Assembly: GCF_014873535.1 (NCBI RefSeq)
Contig: NZ_JADBEF010000001.1
Coordinates: 3,596,001-3,660,000 of the forward strand
DNA length: 64,000 nt
DNA from: Nonomuraea africana
Lineage (GTDB): Bacteria > Actinomycetota > Actinomycetes > Streptosporangiales > Streptosporangiaceae
Direction: 5' to 3'
Part shown: positions 58,468 through 64,000 of the stretch, one piece after another
How the letters are laid out: each line of letters starts with the position of its first letter
Position numbering within the stretch: position 1 is the stretch's first letter
The notes under the pieces: generated by a model
Databases searched by the model: none
What the model was told of the DNA's origin: nothing
Seen by the model: the letters and a program-made list of their open reading frames with translations, nothing else
Translations under genes and position numbers: made by a program

Positions 58468-60222
58468 ATGCGGATCGAGGACTACGCCCTCATCGGGGAC
58501 ATGCAGTCGGCGGCGCTGGTGGCCCGCGACGGTTCGATCGACTGGCTCTGCCTGCCGAGGTTCGACTCACCGTCGTGCTTCGCGGCGCTGCTCGGCAGCG
58601 AGCGCAACGGCCACTGGTGGCTCGGCCCCGCCGGTCGTCCGGTGGCCGACCGGCGCCGCTACCGGCACGAGACGCTGATCCTGGAGAGCGAGTACGACAC
58701 CCCCACGGGCACCGTCCGCGTCATCGACTTCATGCCGCCCCGCGACCGCAATCCCGACGTGGTCCGCATCGTCGAGGGGGTGTCCGGCACGGTGGAGATG
58801 TCCACCCAGATCCGGATCCGCTTTGACTACGGCAGGATCGTCCCGTGGGTCCGCCGCACCAACGGCCACCTGCAGGCGGTCGGCGGTCCCGACTCCATCT
58901 GGCTGCACTCCCCCGTCCCGCTCAAGGGCGGCGACTACGCCCACCGCGCCACCTTCCACGTCAAGGCGGGCGAGCGGGTCGCCTTCGTCTTCACCTGGCA
59001 TCCCTCGCACGAGCCCATGCCGAGGTTGATCTCCGCCGAGGAGCAGCTCGTCCAGACCGAGGAGCTGTGGGCCGAGTGGGTGGCCCAGTGCACCTACAAA
59101 GGCCCGTGGCGCGATGCCGTGGTCCGCTCGCTGATCACGCTGAAGGCCCTGACCTACGCGCCCACGGGCGGCATCGTGGCCGCCCCCACCACCTCCCTGC
59201 CGGAGGACCTCGGCGGCGTGCGCAACTGGGACTACCGCTTCTGCTGGCTGCGCGACGCCACCATGACGCTCGACGCCCTCATCGGCGCGGGCTACCTCGA
59301 CGAGGCCGCCGCCTGGCGCGGCTGGCTGCTGCGCGCCATCGCGGGCAGGCCGCAGGACCTGCAGATCATGTACGGCGTGGCCGGCGAGCGCCGCCTGCCC
59401 GAGATGGAGCTCGGCTGGCTCGACGGCTACGAGCGCTCCCGCCCCGTGCGCATCGGCAACGGCGCGGTCGAGCAGCTGCAGCTCGACGTCTACGGCGAGG
59501 TCATGAACTGCCTCTACCTCTCGCGCACCTCGGGCCTGGCCCCCGACGACCGGGCCTGGGCCATCCAGCGCCAGCTGCTCGACTACGTGGAGCAGCACTG
59601 GGACGAGCCCGACGAGGGCCTGTGGGAGGTGCGCGGCCCGCGCAGGCACTTCACCCACTCCAAGGTGATGTGCTGGGTGGCGATGGACCGGGCGATCAAG
59701 CAGGTGGAGAACTTCGGCCGCACCGGCCCGCTGGAGCGCTGGAAGGCGCTGCGCGAGCAGATCCACGCCGAGATCTGCGACAAGGGCTACGACCCCGTCC
59801 GCAACACCTTCACCCAGTCCTACGGCTCCGCCGAGCTCGACGCCTCCCTGCTGCTGATGCCGATCGTCGGCTTCCTGCCGGTGGACGATCCGAGGGTGCG
59901 CGGCACGGTGGCCGCGATCGAGAGGGAGCTGCTGTCCGACGGTTTCGTGCTGCGCTACCCGGTGGCCGAGGACAACGACGTCGACGGCCTGCCGGGAGGT
60001 GAGGGCGCCTTCCTCGCGTGCAGCTTCTGGCTGGTGGAGGTGATGGCCATGCAGGGCCGCGTCGCCGAGGCGTGCGAGCTGTTCGACCGGCTGCTGACGC
60101 TGCGCAACGACGTGGGGCTGCTGGCGGAGGAGTACGACCCGCGCTACGGCCGCCTGGTCGGCAACTTCCCCCAGGCCTTCTCGCACGTCCCCCTCGTCCA
60201 CGCCGCCCGCGCGCTGTCGTAG
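58468..60222 (+). CDS. Glycoside hydrolase family 15 protein
   Basis: A 584-residue GH15 enzyme, with an N-terminal beta-sandwich (MRIEDYALIGDMQSAALVAR; GSIDWLCLPRFDSPSCFAAL) and an (alpha/alpha)6 catalytic barrel (VRNWDYRFCWLRDATMTLDA; LLAEEYDPRYGRLVGNFPQA containing the catalytic base). Relatives include glucoamylases and mycobacterial trehalases; which substrate it uses cannot be told. TAGCGT (58455-58460) lies 7 bases before the ATG, so the mRNA is probably leaderless. The radical SAM gene follows after 2 bases. Confidence 0.92.
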   Translation: MRIEDYALIGDMQSAALVARDGSIDWLCLPRFDSPSCFAALLGSERNGHWWLGPAGRPVADRRRYRHETLILESEYDTPTGTVRVIDFMPPRDRNPDVVRIVEGVSGTVEMSTQIRIRFDYGRIVPWVRRTNGHLQAVGGPDSIWLHSPVPLKGGDYAHRATFHVKAGERVAFVFTWHPSHEPMPRLISAEEQLVQTEELWAEWVAQCTYKGPWRDAVVRSLITLKALTYAPTGGIVAAPTTSLPEDLGGVRNWDYRFCWLRDATMTLDALIGAGYLDEAAAWRGWLLRAIAGRPQDLQIMYGVAGERRLPEMELGWLDGYERSRPVRIGNGAVEQLQLDVYGEVMNCLYLSRTSGLAPDDRAWAIQRQLLDYVEQHWDEPDEGLWEVRGPRRHFTHSKVMCWVAMDRAIKQVENFGRTGPLERWKALREQIHAEICDKGYDPVRNTFTQSYGSAELDASLLLMPIVGFLPVDDPRVRGTVAAIERELLSDGFVLRYPVAEDNDVDGLPGGEGAFLACSFWLVEVMAMQGRVAEACELFDRLLTLRNDVGLLAEEYDPRYGRLVGNFPQAFSHVPLVHAARALS

Positions 60223-60224
60223 CC

Positions 60225-61232
60225 ATGAGGTGGACCCCCGCCATCCTCCACTCCCCCGCCGGCGAGCGGGTCAGGTGCGACCTGTGCCCGCACCGCTGCG
60301 CGCTGGCGCCCGGCCAGGTCGGCGCCTGCAAGGTACGGCGCGGCGCGGCAGGCGGGATGGAGACCGCCACGTTCGCCACGTCCGTCGCCCACACCGACGC
60401 CGTCGAGCGCAAGCCGTTCTTCCACTACCGCCCCGGCGCGCTCGCGCTGACGCTGGCCGCGCCGGGCTGCTCCTTCCGCTGCGACTACTGCGTCAACCAC
60501 CCGCTGTCGCAGTACGGCCGCGAGGAGGGGCCGGCGTGGGAGGCCGCGCCCGTGGACGTCCCCGAGGTGGTCGCCGCGGCGGCCGCGCGAGGGGCCTGCG
60601 TGGCGCTGTCGTACTCCGAGCCCTCCCTGGCCGTCGAGCTGACGCTGGCGCTGGCCGAGCACGGCCGCGCGGCGGGGGTCGAGGTGGTGTGGAAGAGCAA
60701 CGGCTTCCTGACTCCCGAGGCGATCGACGTCGTCACCCCCGCGCTCGCCGCCGTCAACATCGACCTCAAAGGACTGGACGAGGCCCGCCACCGCAGGCTG
60801 ACGGGCGCGGCGGCGGCCCCTGTGCTGGCCGCGATCAGGGCCTTCCACCAGGCCGGCGTCTGGGTGGAGGTCTCCACCCCGCTCGTCCCCGGCGTGAGCT
60901 CCTCGCCGGAGGACCTGTCGGCGATCGCGGCCGCGATCGCCGACGTCGATCGGGACATCCCCTGGCACCTGCTGCGCTTCACTCCCGCCTACCGGATGCG
61001 CGAGGAGAACCCGACCTCGCCCGCCGAGCTGGCCGCGGCCGTCGCGATCGGCCGCGCCGCCGGTCTGCGCCACGTGTACGTGGAGCGGGCCCTGGGCGAG
61101 GAGGGCAGGAACACGAGATGTCACGGATGCGGGGACACCGTGGTCGAGCGCGGCATATGGTCGCTTGGAGCCAACCATCTCGCCGCGGGCGACTGCCCCG
61201 TGTGCGGGACGAGCATCGCAGGGAGATGGTGA
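60225..61232 (+). CDS. AmmeMemoRadiSam-type radical SAM enzyme
   Basis: A 335-residue radical SAM protein. The N-terminus has CDLCPHRCALAPGQVGACKV, the AdoMet cluster is CSFRCDYC (C-x3-C-x2-C), and the C-terminal zinc-like tail reads CHGCGDT and CPVCG. It resembles pyruvate-formate-lyase-activating-like (AmrS) proteins of the AmmeMemoRadiSam system. The companion AMMECR1 and Memo genes are not in this window. It is preceded by GH15 and coupled to a small protein gene by a GTGA/ATG overlap. Confidence 0.88.
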   Translation: MRWTPAILHSPAGERVRCDLCPHRCALAPGQVGACKVRRGAAGGMETATFATSVAHTDAVERKPFFHYRPGALALTLAAPGCSFRCDYCVNHPLSQYGREEGPAWEAAPVDVPEVVAAAAARGACVALSYSEPSLAVELTLALAEHGRAAGVEVVWKSNGFLTPEAIDVVTPALAAVNIDLKGLDEARHRRLTGAAAAPVLAAIRAFHQAGVWVEVSTPLVPGVSSSPEDLSAIAAAIADVDRDIPWHLLRFTPAYRMREENPTSPAELAAAVAIGRAAGLRHVYVERALGEEGRNTRCHGCGDTVVERGIWSLGANHLAAGDCPVCGTSIAGRW

Positions 61233-61438
61233 TGGGCCACCGCTTCGTGGAGAACCTCCCCGACCTGATCCAGCCGGAGGAGTACCAGGACCACCCCGAC
61301 GGCCGCCTGGTGCGCCTGCGCATCAGGGTCACCGACGAGGGCGTGGAGGTGCTCGGCGACGCCATGCGCCCCGAGGTCATCGAGCGCGTGCTCCGCTCGC
61401 TCGGGCAGGACCCCATCGATCAGATGCTCTGCGGCTGA
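61232..61438 (+). CDS. Small protein coupled to the radical SAM gene (68 aa)
   Basis: A 68-residue acidic protein starting MGHRFVENLPDLIQPEEYQD and ending SLGQDPIDQMLCG, with VRLRIRVTDEGVEVLGDAMR in the middle. Start choice: ATG at 61232 sits 6 bases after AGGGAG, while GTG at 61229 overlaps the radical SAM stop. It may be a substrate or partner of that enzyme, but its family is not recognised. It overlaps the convergent WD40 gene by 19 bases. Confidence 0.65.
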   Translation: MGHRFVENLPDLIQPEEYQDHPDGRLVRLRIRVTDEGVEVLGDAMRPEVIERVLRSLGQDPIDQMLCG

Positions 61439-64000
61439 CCGGCGAGGATTCCCGCGATCACCTCGTAGACCCGCTCGGCCCCCGCCCCCGGCGCCAGCGT
61501 GAACGTCCGGGGAGCGCGGTGCTCGACGGGATGGCCCGGATAGTGCACGCGCACCGTGCTCACCTGCCTGCCGCCCGGATAGACCAGGTGCGGGTGGGTC
61601 AGCACGACCGTGCGCGGCTCGGCCGCCGACTCGCCGAGCTGGGCGGTGGCCGCCCTGGCGAGGCGGGCCGCCTCGGGCACCGCGGGAGGGGTCAGCGCCG
61701 CCTCGCCCCACAGGTGCACCAGGTCGTCGGCCGAGGACAGCATCCGCATCCTGGCGGGGTCGGCCAGCAGGACCAGCGCGCAGCGCCGGTGCCTGGCCAG
61801 CACGTTGGCGCAGAGCAGGTGCGCCACCACCCGCAGGGTCGCGCCCACCGCGCCGTGCGCCGCGGGGGTGTCGTCGAGCACCACGACCATCGGCTCCGTG
61901 ACGGCCGGCAGCGCGCCCTGCCTGGTCCGGTAGAGCAGCTCGTCGCGGACGTGCCTGGCGGCCAGCACCGCCGACGGCAGCGCGAACTGCGAGGGCAGCA
62001 GCGCGCTCGGCTCGCCGTGCCGGGTGACGCCCGCTCTCGCCTCGCCGAGCCCGCGCCCCTGGGCGGCCCCCTCGTTCCGTACCGAGGCCCGTACGCCGAG
62101 CAGCCTGCGCTGGCGCTCGGGCAGCGGCCACCGCGTCATTCCCTGCCTGCGCAGTCTCGCGGGCAGTTCGGGCTCGGCCGCCACGGCCTCGGGGCTGAGC
62201 ATGGTCAGCAGCGTGAGCACGCCGTCGTCGATGCCGTTGAGCGCCTCGACCAGCTCGGTCATCGGGACGGGCGCGCGCACCGGGGCCACCGGCACCCCCT
62301 TCAGCGCGCGGACCAGCGCGCCCTCCAGCCGCTCGGCCGGCACCCCCGCGGGAGGGGCGCATCCGGGCGAGGACGGCAGGTCGGCGGCCACCAGGACGGC
62401 CAGGCCGAGCGCGGCCCGCACCGGCCAGTGCAGCGCGCGCAGCGCCACGACCGCGCGGTGCCCGTCCACCGCCTCCAGCTCCGCCGGCGCCCTGCTGACG
62501 ACCAGGGTGAGCAGGTCGGTGAGCAGGGACAGCGGGAGCGCCGCCCCCGCCGCCGCCGCGCTCGCGCCGAGCCTGGCCAAGATCTCCGCCTCGTACGGCA
62601 GGCGCCCCCTGTCGCGTCTCGGCAGCGCCTCGCCGGGCAGGTCCCACAGGACGACTTGTCCTGTGTCGTAGGTGACCGCGAGGCGGTGGCCGTCGGGCGA
62701 CCAGCGGACCGCCCAGGCGTGCCGTACGCGCGGGTCGGGCGGCTGGAGGGTGTGCACCGGGCCGGTGCCCGGCTCCCACAGCTCGACCGCGCCAGGCGTG
62801 CCCTGCGCGGGGAAGGCGAGCAAGCGGGAGTCGGGTGACCAGGTCAGGCAGGGGCCGTTCCGCGCTCCGGCCGGGGCGCCGAGCCGCCAGCGGCGCCGCC
62901 AGTCGTCGGTGGACCACACCACGACGGGCGCCCTGCCGTCCGTGGTGGTGGCCGCCAGGCTACGGCCGTCCGGCGACCAGGCGAGCGGGCCCGCGCGCCG
63001 TCCGCCGAAGGCGGGGTCGGCCAGCCTGACCAGCCCGCGCGGCGCCGCCTCCGCCACGAGCCAGACGCCGACCTCCTCGCCGGCGGGCGCGGCCAGCATC
63101 CTGCCGTCGGGCGACCAGGCGGGCCTGCCGGTGCCCACGCGGACGGGGATGACGGCGGGCGGCGCGTCGAGGTCCCGGTACAGCCTCAGGTGGTCGGGGT
63201 CGCAGGCGGCGAGCGTGCGGGGGTCCGACGGTGACCAGGCGAAGCCGTGGCCACCGCGCAGCTCGGTGATCGCCTCGCCCGTGGCCGCGTCGAGCACCGT
63301 CACCCGGTCGGCGTCCTGGCCGGCGACGGCGACGAGCGGGCCGGCGGTCTCGATCTCGCGCAGCCCCTCCCCCGCGGGCACGCTCCATTCGATCGGCCCC
63401 CTCCTGGACAGGTGTCCCCTCGGCCGTTCGGCGTACCAGCCGTCGCCGTCGGGTGCCCAGCAGAACGCGGGGTCGCGGTGCTCCCGCAGGGGCGGGACCG
63501 CCTCGGACATGCGGGCAGCGGTGCGGGCGGCCGTGCGCGGCGCCCTGCCGACGCTCCTCGCGGACCTGGCCGCCCACCTGAGCAGGGCTCCGCTCGCCCG
63601 CTCGGCGTCGGTGGGCAGGCGGGTGTCGGCCAGCCGCCACAGGGTGACGGTCCGCTCGTCGGTGCGCGCGGCCAGCAGGCCGGACGCGCCGACGTGCATC
63701 GTGGCGGGCTCGGTCAGCTGCGCGGGGAGGGTCTCGGGCACCGCCTCGTCCTCGACCAGCTGCCTGTCGAGCAGGTGGACGGCGCCAGTGCCGGTGCCAG
63801 TGCCAGTGCCAGTGCCAGTGCCAGTGCGGGTGCCGACGAGGACGCGGGTGCCGTCCCTGCTGAAGCCCAGCGCGACCGGTCTGCCCTCGGCGCGCCACGG
63901 CGTGGCCGCCTCCTTCCTGGTGCGCACGTCGACCGTGCGGACGTCGCGCGCGCCCGCGACGGCGACCAGCGCGCCCTCCTGCGACCAGGCCAGGCGCGAG
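61420..64000 (-). CDS. WD40 repeat protein with C-terminal vWA-like region, partial
   Basis: The frame is open to the right edge, so the N-terminus lies outside the window. The visible 860 residues contain WD40-like blades across the first half (LAWSQEGALVAVAGARDVRT near the edge; RPAWSPDGRMLAAPAGEEVG; LAWSPDGRSLAATTTDG; CLTWSPDSRLLAFPAQG). A helical region follows, then a C-terminal stretch (VVVLDDTPAAHGAVGATLRV; LVLLADPARMRML; RTVVLTHPHLV) resembling a vWA fold with an altered metal site. Similar propeller-vWA proteins occur in MoxR- or conflict-system loci of actinobacteria; no partner can be seen here. Confidence 0.75.
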   Translation of the reverse strand, partial: SRLAWSQEGALVAVAGARDVRTVDVRTRKEAATPWRAEGRPVALGFSRDGTRVLVGTRTGTGTGTGTGTGTGAVHLLDRQLVEDEAVPETLPAQLTEPATMHVGASGLLAARTDERTVTLWRLADTRLPTDAERASGALLRWAARSARSVGRAPRTAARTAARMSEAVPPLREHRDPAFCWAPDGDGWYAERPRGHLSRRGPIEWSVPAGEGLREIETAGPLVAVAGQDADRVTVLDAATGEAITELRGGHGFAWSPSDPRTLAACDPDHLRLYRDLDAPPAVIPVRVGTGRPAWSPDGRMLAAPAGEEVGVWLVAEAAPRGLVRLADPAFGGRRAGPLAWSPDGRSLAATTTDGRAPVVVWSTDDWRRRWRLGAPAGARNGPCLTWSPDSRLLAFPAQGTPGAVELWEPGTGPVHTLQPPDPRVRHAWAVRWSPDGHRLAVTYDTGQVVLWDLPGEALPRRDRGRLPYEAEILARLGASAAAAGAALPLSLLTDLLTLVVSRAPAELEAVDGHRAVVALRALHWPVRAALGLAVLVAADLPSSPGCAPPAGVPAERLEGALVRALKGVPVAPVRAPVPMTELVEALNGIDDGVLTLLTMLSPEAVAAEPELPARLRRQGMTRWPLPERQRRLLGVRASVRNEGAAQGRGLGEARAGVTRHGEPSALLPSQFALPSAVLAARHVRDELLYRTRQGALPAVTEPMVVVLDDTPAAHGAVGATLRVVAHLLCANVLARHRRCALVLLADPARMRMLSSADDLVHLWGEAALTPPAVPEAARLARAATAQLGESAAEPRTVVLTHPHLVYPGGRQVSTVRVHYPGHPVEHRAPRTFTLAPGAGAERVYEVIAGILAGQPQSI
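63785..63832. repeat. Hexanucleotide repeat in the WD40 gene
   Basis: Eight units of CCAGTG (two variant), encoding a Gly-Thr repeat on the minus strand, in a loop between WD40 blades. The unit is a multiple of three, so copy-number change keeps the frame. Confidence 0.9.

Overview
The window reads as chromosomal DNA from a high-GC actinomycete. GC content is very high, third codon positions are mostly G or C, and GTG or TTG starts and ATGA/GTGA stop-start overlaps are frequent. It carries actinobacterial signature genes: mycothiol ligase mshC with its DUF3090/SCO1664 partners, a WhiB protein, DUF3099, an NnaR-type HemD/winged-helix regulator and an InhA-like fabG-fabI pair. A Streptosporangiales or Streptomyces relative is likely; the sequence alone does not fix the genus.

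Layout. 1-1.3 kb: end of a PAC2 protein and a TetR-like protein without its DNA-binding helices. 1.2-10.8 kb: a minus-strand nitrate assimilation operon (narK, nasA, an FAD/2Fe-2S electron-transfer protein, nirB, nirD, nnaR, cbiX) covering uptake, both reduction steps, siroheme chemistry and regulation. 11.2-14.3 kb: peptide deformylase, the tail of a lost SDR gene, an ABC-F ATPase behind what looks like a leader-peptide attenuator, and a whiB gene. 14.3-25 kb: a tightly coupled ADP-heptose glycan locus (gmhA, gmhB, hldE, two GT9 heptosyltransferase-like genes, three other glycosyltransferases, a carbamoyltransferase, an SDR and a UDP-xylose-synthase-like enzyme), unexpected in an organism without LPS.

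25-31 kb: FAD/Rieske oxidoreductase plus CBS protein, then the mycothiol neighbourhood (phosphatase, DUF3090, SCO1664-type kinase fold, NRDE, mshC). 31-41 kb: aldo/keto reductase, anchored surface protein, TetR-controlled drug exporter, fabG-fabI, tldD-tldE and an Ntn-hydrolase lipoprotein. 41-48 kb: dodecin, DUF3099, a probable three-hairpin small RNA with identical C-rich loops, mobA, a glutaryl-CoA dehydrogenase/CoA-transferase/GntR module, a flavin monooxygenase and moaA. MoaA and MobA supply molybdenum cofactor of the kind NasA needs. 48-64 kb: rtcB, aldo/keto reductase, two secreted proteins, acyl-CoA synthetase, POT transporter, TRIC-like channel, a MocR-YczE pair, GH15 hydrolase, an AmmeMemoRadiSam-type radical SAM protein with a small partner, and the C-terminal part of a WD40/vWA-like protein running off the end.

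The most unusual observations are the ABC-F attenuator, the three-hairpin RNA, the heptose/carbamoyl locus, and three minisatellites that each cover the stop codon of a minus-strand gene. No tRNA, rRNA, CRISPR array or intact insertion sequence was seen.
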